Shown here in pieces: positions 34,980 through 44,759 of a DNA stretch of 64,000 bases. Origin of the DNA: Cellulomonas wangsupingiae (GTDB lineage Bacteria; Actinomycetota; Actinomycetes; Actinomycetales; Cellulomonadaceae); contig NZ_CP101989.1 in NCBI RefSeq assembly GCF_024508275.1, positions 1,798,001 to 1,862,000 on the forward strand, written 5' to 3'. The number at the start of each line of letters is the position of its first letter. Position 1 is the stretch's first letter. A program made the translations under genes and the position numbers. A model generated the notes under the pieces. It worked only from the letters and a program-made list of their open reading frames with translations. It ran no database searches and was not told the origin of the DNA.

Positions 34980-35080
34980 CCGGCCCGGCGCACCGCCCCG
35001 CCGCCCGCACCCCTGCGGGCGCCCCGTTCGCACGCCCCGCCGCGACCCGTCGCGCACCCGACCGAGAGCACCCCCTGTGA
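34976..35080 (+). CDS. 34-residue ORF bridging steA and steB
   Basis: ATG 34976 overlaps the steA stop (ATGA), and the TGA at 35078-35080 overlaps the GTG of steB (GTGA). The frame thus fills the gap exactly and would pass ribosomes from one gene to the next. The peptide is very basic and rich in Pro, Ala and Arg (begins MTGPAHRPAARTPAGAPF, ends REHPL), with no hydrophobic segment. It may be only a coupling device, because its composition is that of any GC-rich frame. No homolog is known to me. Confidence 0.4.
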   Translation: MTGPAHRPAARTPAGAPFARPAATRRAPDREHPL

Positions 35081-36141
35081 TCGACTTCCGGTACCACATC
35101 GTCTCCCTGATCTCCGTCTTCCTCGCGCTCGCCGTCGGCATCGCGCTGGGGGCCGGTCCGTTGAAGGAGACCATCGGCGAGACCCTGACGGGGCAGGTCG
35201 AGGCGCTGCGCGCCGAGAAGGAGGACCTGCGCACCCAGCTGGACGAGACCGAGGGCGACCTCGCGGCGGCCGACGCGTTCGTGTCGGCGTCCGGCGAGCA
35301 GCTCCTCGTGGGCTCCCTCACCGACCGCCGCGTCGCGCTCCTCCTCCTCGGTGACGTGCCGGAGGAGGAGGTCACGGCGCTCACCGAGCGTTTCGCACAG
35401 GCGGGCGCCGGCATCTCCGCGACGGTCACCGTCAACGAGACCTGGACCGACCCGTCGCTCGCGACGTACCGGCGCACGCTCGCCGGCACCCTGATGTCGT
35501 ACCTCGACCAGCCCCCCGCGGCCGACGCGGGGGCCGAGGTCGAGCTGGCCGAGGCGCTCGTCTCCGGGCTCGTCGGCGCGGACTCCGCGTCGCCCGACAC
35601 GCTGTCGGAGAACGCGGCCTCCCTGCTCGACGTCCTCGCGGAGGGCGACCGTGCGCTGGTCACCTTCGCCGAGGACGTCACGCAGCCGGCGGACGCCGTG
35701 GTGCTCGTCGTCGGCACACCGGCGCAGGACGGGGACGCGACGCCGACCGCCGCACCGCAGGCCACGACCGACGACGCGCAGCTCGCGCTCGCCGGCGCCG
35801 CCGAGCGGCTGTCGGAGGGGGCGGTCGTCGCGGGCGACACGCGGTCGGGCGGCGGCGTGGTCGCGGCCGTCCGCGGCGACGACGAGCTCGCGGGGACGGT
35901 CACGACGGTCGCCGACGCGACGACCGTGACCGGGCAGGTCGTGGTGCCGCTGGCGCTCGCCGCCGACATCGGTGGCCGGCCCGGTCACTACGGGTACGGC
36001 GAGGGCCTCACCGCGCTCCCGCCCGCGGTGCAGCTGCCGCCCGTGGACCGTTCACCGGTCGTCCCCGAGGTCGACGCCGCGGACGCAGGGGCCACCCCGG
36101 GCGAGACCGACGGCGGCGCGCAGCCGGGCGGTGAGGGATGA
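35077..36141 (+). CDS. steB: SteB/MctB-like membrane protein
   Basis: A 354-residue protein with one N-terminal transmembrane helix (about 7-25, IVSLISVFLALAVGIALGAG), then a coiled coil (EALRAEKEDLRTQLDETEGD) and an extracytoplasmic domain ending in a low-complexity acidic tail. It corresponds to Rv1698, reported both as MctB (copper homeostasis, outer-membrane pore) and, in corynebacteria, as SteB, partner of SteA in cell separation. In an organism without a mycomembrane the SteB role is more likely. No Cys- or Met-rich copper motif is seen. GTG 35077 is coupled to the preceding 34-residue ORF. Confidence 0.83.
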   Translation: MIDFRYHIVSLISVFLALAVGIALGAGPLKETIGETLTGQVEALRAEKEDLRTQLDETEGDLAAADAFVSASGEQLLVGSLTDRRVALLLLGDVPEEEVTALTERFAQAGAGISATVTVNETWTDPSLATYRRTLAGTLMSYLDQPPAADAGAEVELAEALVSGLVGADSASPDTLSENAASLLDVLAEGDRALVTFAEDVTQPADAVVLVVGTPAQDGDATPTAAPQATTDDAQLALAGAAERLSEGAVVAGDTRSGGGVVAAVRGDDELAGTVTTVADATTVTGQVVVPLALAADIGGRPGHYGYGEGLTALPPAVQLPPVDRSPVVPEVDAADAGATPGETDGGAQPGGEG

Positions 36142-37013
36142 GCCCCCGGCGTCGCGTCGTGGCGGCGCTCGCGGCGAGCGTCGCGACGGCCGTCGCCCGC
36201 GGCGGCCTCGACTGGCAGCCCCCCGGAGGGGCCGCGACGTGGACCCGGACGAACCACCGCGGCGAGCCGGTGAGCCTGCTCGAGGGCCCGGCGGTCGCGG
36301 CCGGTCTGCTCGCCGGTGCGCTGGTCGGCGCCGGCGGCGCCCGCGCGACCACCGCGACTGCCGTCGCCGTCGCGGGGGCGGGCGCCTTCGGGCTGGTCGA
36401 CGACCTGCGGGAGGACACGACGACGCGCACGAAGGGCCTGCGCGGCCACCTGGGAGCGCTCGCACACGGTCGTCTGACGACCGGCGCCCTGAAGGTCCTG
36501 GGCATCGGTGCGAGCGCGCTGGTGGCCGCGGCCGTCGCGCCGCCCGCCGGGGGCCGCGCCGGCCACCCGGTGGCCCGCGCCGCGGACACGCTGGCGTCGG
36601 CCGCCCTCGTCGCCGGCAGCGCCAACCTCTTCAACCTCCTCGACCTGCGCCCCGGACGCGCGCTGAAGGCCGCGTCGCTGGCCGCCGCACCGCTGGTGGG
36701 CACAGCCGGTGGGGGAGCCGCGTGCGCCGTGCTGGGTGCAGCGTCGACCGCGATCGAGGCGGATCTCGCCGAGACCGACATGCTCGGGGACTCCGGCGCG
36801 AACGCGCTCGGCGCCGCGCTCGGCACGGCGGTCGTGCTGGGCGCGCCCCGCCCCGCGCGCCTCGCGGTGCTCGGCGTCGTCGTCGGCCTGACGCTGGTGA
36901 GCGAGCGGGTCAGCTTCACGCGCGTCATCGAGCGCACCCCGGTGCTGCGCGAGGTCGACGCGTGGGGGCGGCGCCCTGCGGCGCCCCGGACGGGCGCGGA
37001 CGCGGCGACGTGA
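36138..37013 (+). CDS. MraY/WecA-like phosphoglycosyl transferase (short form)
   Basis: A 291-residue polytopic protein with the hallmarks of the polyprenyl-phosphate N-acetylhexosamine-1-phosphate transferase superfamily: the DD pair in GLVDDLRED (D88, D89), KGLRGHL (99-105), SANLFNLLDLRPGRALK (161-177) and MLGDSGANALG (215-225). It is shorter than MraY or WecA (usually 320-370) and replaces the usual NaxNltDG by NLFNLLDL. It may load a sugar phosphate onto a lipid carrier. It sits between steB and the MurJ-like gene with overlapping starts, so an envelope or division role is likely. The substrate is unknown. Confidence 0.75.
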   Translation: MSPRRRVVAALAASVATAVARGGLDWQPPGGAATWTRTNHRGEPVSLLEGPAVAAGLLAGALVGAGGARATTATAVAVAGAGAFGLVDDLREDTTTRTKGLRGHLGALAHGRLTTGALKVLGIGASALVAAAVAPPAGGRAGHPVARAADTLASAALVAGSANLFNLLDLRPGRALKAASLAAAPLVGTAGGGAACAVLGAASTAIEADLAETDMLGDSGANALGAALGTAVVLGAPRPARLAVLGVVVGLTLVSERVSFTRVIERTPVLREVDAWGRRPAAPRTGADAAT

Positions 37014-38659
37014 CGCGCGCCGACGTGCGACGCGGAGCGCAGGGGCTGCTCGGTGCCGCGGCGATGATCGCGGTCATCACCGTCCTGTCGCGGGTGCTCG
37101 GCCTCGTCCGCGTGCTCGTGCAGGCGGACAACGTCGGCGCCGCCGAGATCGGCAACGCGTACAACGCGGCGAACACGCTGCCGAACATCCTGTTCGAGAC
37201 GGCCGCCGGGGGTGCCCTGGCGGGAGCGGTCATCCCGCTGCTCGCGGCCCCGGTCGCCGCCATGGACCGCGAACGGGTCGGCCGGATCGCGTCGGCGGCA
37301 CTGGGCTGGACCCTCGCGGTCCTCGTCCCGCTCGGTCTGCTGCTGGCGGCGGCGGCGGGACCGATCGGCGCGTTCCTCGGGAAGGGCGACCCGGCGGTCG
37401 CCGCCATGGCGCGGTACTTCGTCCTCGTGTTCTCGCTGCAGGTGCCGATGTACGGCATCGCGGTGCTGCTGTACGCCGTGCTGCAGGCCCACCGACGGTT
37501 CTTCTGGCCGGCCTTCGCCCCGGTGCTGAACTCCGTCGTCGTCATCGCGGCCTACGCCGTCTACGGCTCCATGGCCGACGGTGAGGTGTCGTCCCCCGCG
37601 GAGCTGACGGCAGGCGCGCTCGAGGTGCTGGCGTGGGGGACGACGGCCGGCGTCGCGGCCATGCTGCTGCCCGTGATCCGACCGGTGCGGCGGCTCGGTG
37701 TCCGGGTGCGGCCCACGCTGCGGTTCCCTGCCGACAGCGGCGGCCGGTTCCGTGCGCTCGCCCTCGCCGGGATCGGGTCGGTCGCGGCACAGCAGCTGTC
37801 GGCGGCGGTCGTGCTGCTGCTGGCGAACGAACGGCTGCCGGGCGGGGTCGAGGGGTACACCACGTTCCTGTACGCCCAGCAGGTCTACCTGCTGCCCTAC
37901 GCCGTGCTGGTGGTGCCCCTGGCGACGTCCACGTTCCCCCGGGTGGCGACGTACGCGGCCGCGGCGGACTCCGTGCGCCTCGCCCGCGTCTCGGCCGTCA
38001 CGACGCGCGCGGTGCTGGCCGCCGGCGCGCTGGGGACGGCCGCCGTGCTCGCGGGCGGCCCTGCGCTCGCGCGCGTGTTCGCGTGGCTCGCCGCACGCGA
38101 CGACCTCGCCGCCCAGACAGCGGTGGCCGAGGGCATGGCGACGACGCTGACGGCGATGGCAGCCGGCGTCGTCGGGCTGGGCGTGGTCTTCCACGTGTCG
38201 CGGACGCTCTACGCCGTCGAGCGACCGCGGGTCGCCATCGCGGTCAACGCGGTGGCGTGGGCGGGCGTGACGGTGGCGATCCTCGTGGCGGTCCTCACGG
38301 TGGCACCCGGTGTCGTCGTCTTCGCCCGGCTCGGCCTCGGTACCACGATCGGCATGACCGTCGGCGGCGCTGTCGCGCTCGCGGTGCTCGCCCGCACGCT
38401 CGGCGCCGCGGCGCTGGACGGTCTGGCCCGCACGGTCGCGGTCGTGCTCGTCGGCACCGTGTCGGGCGCGGTCCTGGGGCGCCTCGTGGCCGACGCCGTG
38501 CTCGACGTCGTGGGCGACGACCCCCTCACCGCGGTCGGGGCCGCGGTCGGCGGAGCGGTCGTCGCGGCCGGGATCGTCGGGAGCGTCGTCGCGCTCCTCG
38601 ACCGCTCGACGGTGGTCGGGGTGCTCCGCGCCGAGCACGCGCCCGTCGTCCCGCGCTGA
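37010..38659 (+). CDS. murJ: MurJ/MviN-family lipid flippase
   Basis: A 549-residue MATE-like integral membrane protein with about 14 hydrophobic segments. It has the N-terminal signature VLSRVLGLVRVLVQADNVGAAEIGNAY (about 24-50; Arg residues inside TM1 are typical of MurJ) and NTLPNILFETAAGGAL just after. MurJ moves lipid II across the membrane. Main actinobacterial MurJ copies are often much larger and lie near parA/trxA, so this may be a paralog that flips the product of the neighbouring phosphoglycosyl transferase. GTG overlaps that gene's stop. Confidence 0.82.
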   Translation: MTRADVRRGAQGLLGAAAMIAVITVLSRVLGLVRVLVQADNVGAAEIGNAYNAANTLPNILFETAAGGALAGAVIPLLAAPVAAMDRERVGRIASAALGWTLAVLVPLGLLLAAAAGPIGAFLGKGDPAVAAMARYFVLVFSLQVPMYGIAVLLYAVLQAHRRFFWPAFAPVLNSVVVIAAYAVYGSMADGEVSSPAELTAGALEVLAWGTTAGVAAMLLPVIRPVRRLGVRVRPTLRFPADSGGRFRALALAGIGSVAAQQLSAAVVLLLANERLPGGVEGYTTFLYAQQVYLLPYAVLVVPLATSTFPRVATYAAAADSVRLARVSAVTTRAVLAAGALGTAAVLAGGPALARVFAWLAARDDLAAQTAVAEGMATTLTAMAAGVVGLGVVFHVSRTLYAVERPRVAIAVNAVAWAGVTVAILVAVLTVAPGVVVFARLGLGTTIGMTVGGAVALAVLARTLGAAALDGLARTVAVVLVGTVSGAVLGRLVADAVLDVVGDDPLTAVGAAVGGAVVAAGIVGSVVALLDRSTVVGVLRAEHAPVVPR

Positions 38660-38732
38660 CGGGCCGCGTCCGCCGGGCGGGGGATCCGACGACGACACGC
38701 GCCTGACCGACCGCGGCGCTCGCCGCTTCCGG

Positions 38733-38738
38733 TAAGGT
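38733..38738 (+). promoter_or_regulatory. -10 box of pyrG (leaderless geometry)
   Basis: TAAGGT lies 8 bases before GTG 38747, with no Shine-Dalgarno between. The same GGTAAG context occurs before the ABC-F gene at 55101. Confidence 0.45.
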
Positions 38739-38746
38739 GGAAGCCC

Positions 38747-40414
38747 GTGATGGAACGCGCGCATCGACTCTCCGGGCGGTCGGATTCTCTGACCCGGCAC
38801 ATCTTCGTCACCGGGGGCGTCGCCTCCTCTCTGGGCAAGGGCTTGACGGCCAGCAGCCTCGGTCGACTCCTGCGTTCGCGGGGCCTGCGGGTCACGATGC
38901 AAAAGCTCGACCCGTACCTCAACGTCGACCCGGGCACCATGAACCCGTTCCAGCACGGTGAGGTGTTCGTCACCGAGGACGGCGCCGAGACGGACCTGGA
39001 CGTCGGCCACTACGAGCGGTTCCTGGACGTCGACCTCGTCGGCTCCGCCAACGTGACCACCGGCCAGGTGTACTCCAACGTGATCGCCAAGGAGCGGCGC
39101 GGGGAGTACCTGGGCGACACGGTGCAGGTCATCCCGCACATCACCGACGAGATCAAGACGCGCATGCGGTCGCAGGCGAGCGACGGCGTCGACGTGATCA
39201 TCACGGAGATCGGTGGCACCGTCGGTGACATCGAGTCCCAGCCGTTCCTGGAGGCCGCGCGCCAGGTGCGCCACGACCTCGGCCGCGACAACGTGTTCTT
39301 CCTGCACGTGTCGCTGCTGCCGTACATCGGCCCGTCGGGCGAGCTGAAGACCAAGCCGACGCAGCACTCGGTCGCCGCGCTGCGCAGCATCGGCATCCAG
39401 CCCGACGCGATCGTGCTGCGGGCCGACCGCGAGGTCCCCGAGTCCATCAAGCGCAAGATCGCGCTGTTCTGCGACGTCGACGTCGAGGGCGTCGTCACCG
39501 CGAAGGACGCGCCGAGCATCTACGACATCCCGCGCGTGCTGCACTCCGAGGGCCTCGACGCGTACGTCGTGCAGCGTCTCGGGCTGCCGTTCCGCGACGT
39601 CGAGTGGAGCGGGTGGGACGCGCTGCTCACGCGGGTCCACGCCCCGGCGCACCAGCTCGAGATCGCCCTCGTCGGCAAGTACATCGACCTGCCCGACGCC
39701 TACCTGTCGGTCACCGAGGCGCTGCGCGCCGGCGGCTTCCACCACGACGCCCGCGTGACGATCCGGTGGGTGCCGTCCGACGACTGCCGGACCCCCGAGG
39801 GCGCGCAGGAGGCGCTCGGCGGTGTCGACGCCGTGCTCGTGCCCGGCGGGTTCGGCGTCCGCGGCATCGAGGGCAAGCTCGGTGCCCTGCGGTGGGCGCG
39901 CGAGCGGAAGGTGCCCACGCTCGGCCTGTGCCTCGGTCTGCAGTGCATGGTGATCGAGTACGCGCGCAACGTCGCGGGGTTCGAGGGCGCGTCGTCGTCC
40001 GAGTTCGACCCCGACTCGCCGCACCCGGTCATCGCGACGATGGACGAGCAGCTGGCCATCGTCGACGGCGCGGGTGACCTGGGCGGCACGATGCGTCTGG
40101 GCGCGTACGACGCCAAGCTCCTGCCCGGCTCGGTCGTCGCCGAGGTGTACGGCACCGAGCGCGTCTCCGAGCGGCACCGGCACCGGTACGAGGTGAACAA
40201 CGCCTACCGCGACAAGCTGGAGGCGGCGGGTCTCGTCATCTCCGGGGTGTCGCCCGACCGATCGCTCGTGGAGTTCGTCGAGCTGCCGCGCGAGGAGCAC
40301 CCGTACTACGTCGCCACCCAGGCGCACCCGGAGTTCAAGTCGCGGCCCACGCGCGCGCACCCGCTGTTCGCCGGCCTGGTCGGCGCGGCGCTCGCCGCGC
40401 GGGCCGGCGCGTGA
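38747..40414 (+). CDS. pyrG: CTP synthase
   Basis: CTP synthase aminates UTP to CTP with glutamine. The 555-residue product has the synthetase P-loop [15 protein letters not shown] (23-37), [20 protein letters not shown] and [19 protein letters not shown]. The C-terminal class I glutamine amidotransferase has [11 protein letters not shown] and nucleophile C395 in [10 protein letters not shown], with the His-Glu pair in [10 protein letters not shown]. Family similarity begins at about residue 15 ([10 protein letters not shown]); GTG 38747 or ATG 38750 are the likely starts. It begins a new unit with the NUDIX gene (GTGA overlap), as in Rv1699-Rv1700. Confidence 0.96.
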   Translation: MMERAHRLSGRSDSLTRHIFVTGGVASSLGKGLTASSLGRLLRSRGLRVTMQKLDPYLNVDPGTMNPFQHGEVFVTEDGAETDLDVGHYERFLDVDLVGSANVTTGQVYSNVIAKERRGEYLGDTVQVIPHITDEIKTRMRSQASDGVDVIITEIGGTVGDIESQPFLEAARQVRHDLGRDNVFFLHVSLLPYIGPSGELKTKPTQHSVAALRSIGIQPDAIVLRADREVPESIKRKIALFCDVDVEGVVTAKDAPSIYDIPRVLHSEGLDAYVVQRLGLPFRDVEWSGWDALLTRVHAPAHQLEIALVGKYIDLPDAYLSVTEALRAGGFHHDARVTIRWVPSDDCRTPEGAQEALGGVDAVLVPGGFGVRGIEGKLGALRWARERKVPTLGLCLGLQCMVIEYARNVAGFEGASSSEFDPDSPHPVIATMDEQLAIVDGAGDLGGTMRLGAYDAKLLPGSVVAEVYGTERVSERHRHRYEVNNAYRDKLEAAGLVISGVSPDRSLVEFVELPREEHPYYVATQAHPEFKSRPTRAHPLFAGLVGAALAARAGA

Positions 40415-41019
40415 CCGCGGAGCCGCTGGTCGACGTCCCGCGCGAACGGGAGGTCGTCGAGCACCGGGTGCTGCACGGCGGGCGCGTGTCGGACCTGGTG
40501 TCGGACACCGTGCGCCTCGACGACGGCGACGTGGTGCGCGAGTACGTCGACCACCCCGGTGCGGTGGCCGTCATCGCGCTCGACGACGACGACCGGGTGC
40601 TGCTGCTCTCGCAGTACCGGCACCCGGTCCGGCACGTGCTCTGGGAGCCGCCCGCGGGCCTGCTCGACGTCGAGGGCGAGGACCTCGTCACGGCGGCCGC
40701 GCGCGAGCTCGCCGAGGAGGCGGACCTCCAGGCGGCGCGCTGGTGGCGCCTCGCGGAGTTCTTCAGCTCTCCCGGCGGCTCCGACGAGCGGATCACGGTC
40801 TTCCTGGCGCGGGGCCTGACGCCCGTGCCGGAGGCCGACCGCTACGTGCGCGGCGAGGAGGAGGCCGACATCGTGCCCGTCTGGGTGCCGCTGGACGACG
40901 TCGTCGCCGGGGTCATGGCCGGGCGCCTGCACTGCCCGACCACGGTGACGGGTGCGCTGGCGGCAGCCGCCGCGCGCGCGGCCGGCTGGTCCGGTCTCGT
41001 GGAGGTCACGCCCGCCTGA
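40411..41019 (+). CDS. NUDIX hydrolase, ADP-ribose pyrophosphatase type
   Basis: A 202-residue NUDIX protein. The box [20 protein letters not shown] then AEEADL (81-106) contains the R-E and E-E metal ligands (R98, E99, E102, E103), with the PAGLLD prefix typical of ADP-ribose pyrophosphatases. A conserved [14 protein letters not shown] precedes it. It matches Rv1700 in position and type. It probably hydrolyses ADP-ribose to AMP and ribose 5-phosphate. GTG overlaps pyrG, and it is convergent with ctaA across a strong hairpin. Confidence 0.9.
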   Translation: MTAEPLVDVPREREVVEHRVLHGGRVSDLVSDTVRLDDGDVVREYVDHPGAVAVIALDDDDRVLLLSQYRHPVRHVLWEPPAGLLDVEGEDLVTAAARELAEEADLQAARWWRLAEFFSSPGGSDERITVFLARGLTPVPEADRYVRGEEEADIVPVWVPLDDVVAGVMAGRLHCPTTVTGALAAAAARAAGWSGLVEVTPA

Positions 41020-41026
41020 GCGGGCT

Positions 41027-41054
41027 GCGCGGGGCCCGGTCACGGGCCCCGCGC
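41027..41054. terminator. Bidirectional terminator between NUDIX gene and ctaA
   Basis: A perfect 12-bp all-GC stem (41027-41038 with 41043-41054) with a GTCA loop fills the 39-base gap between two convergent stops. Confidence 0.75.
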
Positions 41055-41058
41055 GTGC

Positions 41059-42132
41059 TCATGCGCTCCGGCGCCGCAGCGTGCCGAGGAAGAGGGCCAG
41101 CGCGGCCGTGAGGACCGCCGCGCCGAGCATGTGCAGGTTGACCAGCGCGATCGGCAGCCCGGTGAAGAGCTGGACGTAGCCGACGAGGCCCTGGGCGAGC
41201 GAGACGCCGAGCAGCGCGAGCGCCGAGCGCAGCGGCCGGGCCACGCTCGTGACGGGGCCGGTCGCGAGCGGCGCGACACCGCGCGCCGGCTGGAGGCTCC
41301 CGTCGACGCGGTCGTACGACGGGGCCTCGGTGCCCCGCGCGCGCGCGAGCAGCGCCACGACGACCACGAGCGTGCCGACGAACGCCCACACCGACAGCGC
41401 GTGGACGCGTGCCATGGCGTAGGGGTCGACGGCGAAGCGGTACCCGACCTCGTCGTCGCCGGAGTGCGGCCCCGCCCCGGTGACCACCACGCCCAGCACG
41501 AGCATGACGGCACCGACGAGCACGAGACCGCGCGCGAGCGTCCGGACGCGGGGGTCCACCACGGGGGTGGGCGGCCCGTCGCCCTCCCGCGTGCGGACCA
41601 GCACCCAGGCCGAGACGGCGACGAGGACCATCGACAGCAGGAAGTGCGAACCGACGACCGCCGGGTGCAGGTCCACCAGCACGGTGATGCCGCCGATCAC
41701 GGCCTGCACCAGGACGCCGACGATCGGCGCCCACGCCCACGCGCGGTACTCCCGCGAGCGGGAGGCGTCACGTCCGGCGAGCAGCGCGACCGCCACGGCG
41801 AGCACGACGAGCACACCGGTCAGCGTCCGGTTGCCGAACTCGATGAGCGGGTGGATCCCCATCGCGGCGTGGAACTCGGGCGCGAAGCGCCCCGGTTCGC
41901 AGGCCGGCCACGTCGAGCAGCCGAGGCCCGATCCCGTCAGGCGCACCGCGCCGCCGGTGACGACGATCCCGATCTGCGCGACCAGGTTCGCGATCACCGC
42001 GCGGGTGGTCCACCGCGGCCGCAGGCGCTCGAGGGTCGCGTCGAGCCTCACGACGGCCGCCCGGGCGCGGCCTGTGGGCGCCGCCGGTGCGGGGGACGAC
42101 TCCGGCGAGGGCGGCGGGGCGGTGCTGGTCAC
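41059..42132 (-). CDS. ctaA: Heme A synthase (CtaA/COX15)
   Basis: CtaA oxidises heme O to heme A for the aa3 cytochrome oxidase. The 357-residue protein has eight hydrophobic segments in two similar halves. The family VTGGAVRLTGSGLGCSTWP motif is in the first extracytoplasmic loop (about 58-76), and conserved haem histidines appear in IHPLIEFGNR, LHPAVVGSHFLLS, RVHALSVW and LHMLGAAVL. The start is GTG 42132, with TACCCT (minus strand, 42145-42140) 7 bases upstream. It lies beside the ABC exporter and suf genes, as in Rv1456c. Confidence 0.93.
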   Translation of the reverse strand: MTSTAPPPSPESSPAPAAPTGRARAAVVRLDATLERLRPRWTTRAVIANLVAQIGIVVTGGAVRLTGSGLGCSTWPACEPGRFAPEFHAAMGIHPLIEFGNRTLTGVLVVLAVAVALLAGRDASRSREYRAWAWAPIVGVLVQAVIGGITVLVDLHPAVVGSHFLLSMVLVAVSAWVLVRTREGDGPPTPVVDPRVRTLARGLVLVGAVMLVLGVVVTGAGPHSGDDEVGYRFAVDPYAMARVHALSVWAFVGTLVVVVALLARARGTEAPSYDRVDGSLQPARGVAPLATGPVTSVARPLRSALALLGVSLAQGLVGYVQLFTGLPIALVNLHMLGAAVLTAALALFLGTLRRRSA

Positions 42133-42139
42133 GGGGTCC

Positions 42140-42145
42140 AGGGTA
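42140..42145 (-). promoter_or_regulatory. -10 box of ctaA (leaderless geometry)
   Basis: TACCCT on the minus strand, 7 bases from the GTG start and with no Shine-Dalgarno between. Confidence 0.45.
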
Positions 42146-42241
42146 TGACGCCCGGCCCAGCGGCTCGGCGTGTCCGCACGACGGCGTCGTGCGGCGTACG
42201 TCTCAGCGCGGTGGCTCCGGCCGGGGCTCGCCGGACGCCGG

Positions 42242-43027
42242 TCAGTGCCAGCGGAACAGCCGTGCGGCGAGCACGCCGAGGACGGTCGTCCAGCCGACGA
42301 GCACGAGCGCCGGCAGCAACGGCAGCGCGCCGTCGACCAGCGCGCCGCGCATCACGTCCCCGAGCGCGCCGGACGGGAGCCAGGCGGCCAGGCTCGCGAA
42401 CGGTCCGGGAAGCCGCTCGGCGGGCAGGATCACACCACCGCCGAGCGCGAGCACGAGCAGCAGGAGGTTCGCCAGGGCGAGCACGGCCTCGGCGCGCAGC
42501 GTGCCCGCCACGAGCAGGGCCAGGGCCGTGAAGGCCGCGGTCCCGAGCACCAGACCCACCAGCGCCGGCAGCGCGCCGCCCGGGTCGGGGCGCCACCCGA
42601 GCGCCAGCGCCGCGCCCGCGATGAGCACCACCTGGACGGCCTCGACGGCGAGCACCCCCAGCACCTTGCCGGCCAGCAGCCCTCCACGGCCCAGCGGTGT
42701 CGTCGCCAGCAGGCGCAGCACGCCGTTGCGGCGGTCGAAGGCCGTGGCGATGGCCTGGGACGTGAACGACGCGGTCATCACGGCGAGGGCCAGGACGCCG
42801 GGTGCCAGCAGGTCGACGCGCGCCGCACCGCCGGTCTCGATGTCGATGAAGGAGGCCCGCACGAGCCCGACGAGCGCGAGCACGGGGATGACCACGGCCA
42901 CGAGCACCTGCTCGCCGTTGCGCAGGATCATGCGCGCCTCGAACCCGGCCTGCGCCGCCACGCGGCGCGCGACGGGTGCCGCGGCGGGCGTGGCGGCCGC
43001 GGCGGCGCCGTCGGTGGTGGTCGTCAT
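42242..43027 (-). CDS. ABC-2 type exporter permease
   Basis: A 261-residue membrane protein with six hydrophobic segments and the ABC-2 pattern [25 protein letters not shown] in the cytoplasmic loop. It is paired with the ATPase upstream by an ATGA overlap. It corresponds to Rv1457c next to ctaA; the cargo is unknown, though the conserved link with ctaA and suf suggests something related to haem, Fe-S or respiration. The N-terminus ([17 protein letters not shown]) is disordered. Confidence 0.85.
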   Translation of the reverse strand: MTTTTDGAAAAATPAAAPVARRVAAQAGFEARMILRNGEQVLVAVVIPVLALVGLVRASFIDIETGGAARVDLLAPGVLALAVMTASFTSQAIATAFDRRNGVLRLLATTPLGRGGLLAGKVLGVLAVEAVQVVLIAGAALALGWRPDPGGALPALVGLVLGTAAFTALALLVAGTLRAEAVLALANLLLLVLALGGGVILPAERLPGPFASLAAWLPSGALGDVMRGALVDGALPLLPALVLVGWTTVLGVLAARLFRWH

Positions 43028-43959
43028 CGCAGGCTCCGGCCGGTCAGGTCGAGGAAGACGTCCTCGAGCGTGCGACGTCCCAGGTCGAGGCGGGTCACGA
43101 GGACGTCGCGCTCGGCGAGCCACGCGGCGGTGGTCGCCACCGTGGCGGGCACGACCGCGCCGGTCACCGTCAGGGACGTCCCGGACCGGCGCTCCACCAC
43201 GAACCGCTCGCCGAGCCGCTCGCGCAGCCCCGTCGGGTCGACGTCGCTCGCGGTGTGCACGACGAGCGTCGCGGTGCTGCCGGGCTCGACGCCGGCGGCG
43301 AGCAGCTCCGGGACGCTGCCCCGCGCGAGGACGGTGCCGTGGTCGACGACGACCACGTGGTCGGCGACGTCCTCCGCCTCCTCCATGAGGTGCGTCGTGA
43401 GGATCACCGCCGCACCGCCGTCGCGCAGCTCGCGGACCAGCTCCCACACGGCGAGCCGGGACTGGGGGTCCATCCCGGCGCTCGGCTCGTCGAGGAACAC
43501 GACGCGGGGGCGTCCCACCACGGCGACCGCGAGGGCCAGCCGCTGGCGCTGGCCGCCGGACAGCCGCCGCACGGTCGTGCGCGCGAACGCGTCGAGGCCC
43601 AGGCGCTCGGCCAGGGTGTCCGTGTCGAGCGGCCGGGAGTACATGCGTGCCACGTGGTCGAGCATCTCGCGCGCCCGCACGCCTGTCGGCAGGCCGCCGT
43701 CCTGCAGCATCACCCCGACGGCGGGCCGCAGGGCGGCCGCGTCGGCGACGGGGTCGAGCCCGAGGACGCGCACGGTGCCCCCGTCGGGCGCACGCAGGCC
43801 CTCGCAGCACTCGACCGTCGTCGTCTTGCCGGCGCCGTTGGGGCCGAGGACGGCGGTGACCTGGCCGGCGGACGCGGTCAGGTCGAGGCCGTCGACCACG
43901 GCGCGACCGTCGTACCTCTTGACGAGGCCGCGGACCTCGACGGCAGGGGAGTGCGGCAC
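43024..43959 (-). CDS. ABC exporter ATP-binding protein
   Basis: A 311-residue ATPase of the CcmA/DrrA type: Walker [11 protein letters not shown] (39-48), Q-loop [10 protein letters not shown], signature [14 protein letters not shown], Walker [13 protein letters not shown] and the H-loop [11 protein letters not shown]. The C-terminal 90 residues form the usual accessory domain ending [13 protein letters not shown]. It is encoded with the permease and corresponds to Rv1458c. GTG 43959 has TAGACT (minus strand) 8 bases upstream. Confidence 0.9.
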   Translation of the reverse strand: MPHSPAVEVRGLVKRYDGRAVVDGLDLTASAGQVTAVLGPNGAGKTTTVECCEGLRAPDGGTVRVLGLDPVADAAALRPAVGVMLQDGGLPTGVRAREMLDHVARMYSRPLDTDTLAERLGLDAFARTTVRRLSGGQRQRLALAVAVVGRPRVVFLDEPSAGMDPQSRLAVWELVRELRDGGAAVILTTHLMEEAEDVADHVVVVDHGTVLARGSVPELLAAGVEPGSTATLVVHTASDVDPTGLRERLGERFVVERRSGTSLTVTGAVVPATVATTAAWLAERDVLVTRLDLGRRTLEDVFLDLTGRSLR

Positions 43960-43967
43960 GGGGCGCG

Positions 43968-43973
43968 AGTCTA
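43968..43973 (-). promoter_or_regulatory. -10 box of the ABC exporter operon
   Basis: TAGACT on the minus strand, 8 bases from the GTG start; leaderless geometry. Confidence 0.45.
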
Positions 43974-44124
43974 GGCGGTCGCGCGTTCCTCAGGCGCCCG
44001 GCGCAGCCGCGTCCTGGCACCTGGACAGGCTCGCGGCGGGCTGCAGGGGCGCCCTACCGTACGGCGGCAGGGGACGCGGTGTCCGGATCGTCCCTGTACG
44101 CCCCGGGTGGTCGCAGGAGGGTCG

Positions 44125-44730
44125 GTGGTCGGGTACCGCATCGACACGACGACGTTGCGGGAGGTCCCGCAGGACGTCGGCGCGACGTGGGAGCGCGTCG
44201 AGGAGCTCGAGCGTCAGGGCGCCGACGGGGACGGCGAGCGCGTCGTGTGGCTGCGGATCCTGGGTGCGCTCGCGTCCGCCGAGCGCCTCGCGTGGGCGGA
44301 CAGCGCGCGCCACGCCGGGCCCGGGTCGCTCGCCGAGCTCCCCCTCGCCGCGGCCGGCGGCGTGCCGCCCACCGCGTGGCGGCCGCTGCTGCGGCTCGCC
44401 CAGGTCATGCACCGGCGCGGCCGGCTCGACGCCGCCGACGAGGCGGTCGAGGCGGTCAGGCGCGCCGCCCGGGTCGCCGACGACGCGTCGCGGGGCGACG
44501 ACGTGGCGCGGCGGGACTGCTCGGCTGTGCTGGCGTTCGCCGACCAGGTGCACGGCGCGATGCATTTCGACGCCGGCCGTGACGCCGAGGCGGTGCACCT
44601 GTTCTCCTCAGCGCTCGAACGTCGCACGCGGGACGGGGCGCCGGCGGACCAGGTGGAGTCGAGCCGGATCGCGCTCGAGGCGGCTGCGGTTCGCGCCGCC
44701 CGGGTGCGGTCCCGGCCCGGTCGGGTCTGA
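44125..44730 (+). CDS. Helical hypothetical protein with TPR-like repeats
   Basis: A 201-residue protein that I do not recognise as a named family. It is almost entirely alpha-helical and Ala-rich, with paired-helix units such as [34 protein letters not shown] and [25 protein letters not shown] that look like TPR repeats. There is no signal peptide or membrane segment. GTG 44125 follows AGGAGGG at 44115-44121; GTG 44107 is an in-frame alternative. It lies between the ABC exporter (divergent) and sufR (downstream). The M. tuberculosis locus has an unrelated mannosyltransferase gene here. Confidence 0.6.
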   Translation: MVGYRIDTTTLREVPQDVGATWERVEELERQGADGDGERVVWLRILGALASAERLAWADSARHAGPGSLAELPLAAAGGVPPTAWRPLLRLAQVMHRRGRLDAADEAVEAVRRAARVADDASRGDDVARRDCSAVLAFADQVHGAMHFDAGRDAEAVHLFSSALERRTRDGAPADQVESSRIALEAAAVRAARVRSRPGRV

Positions 44731-44759
44731 CAGGGCGCCCACCTGGGCGGACGGCCCAC

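Noticed and set aside
36008..40360. Open frame of 1450 codons on the minus strand across steB to pyrG
   Set aside because: Arg/His/Gly-rich shadow translation opposite five recognisable genes.
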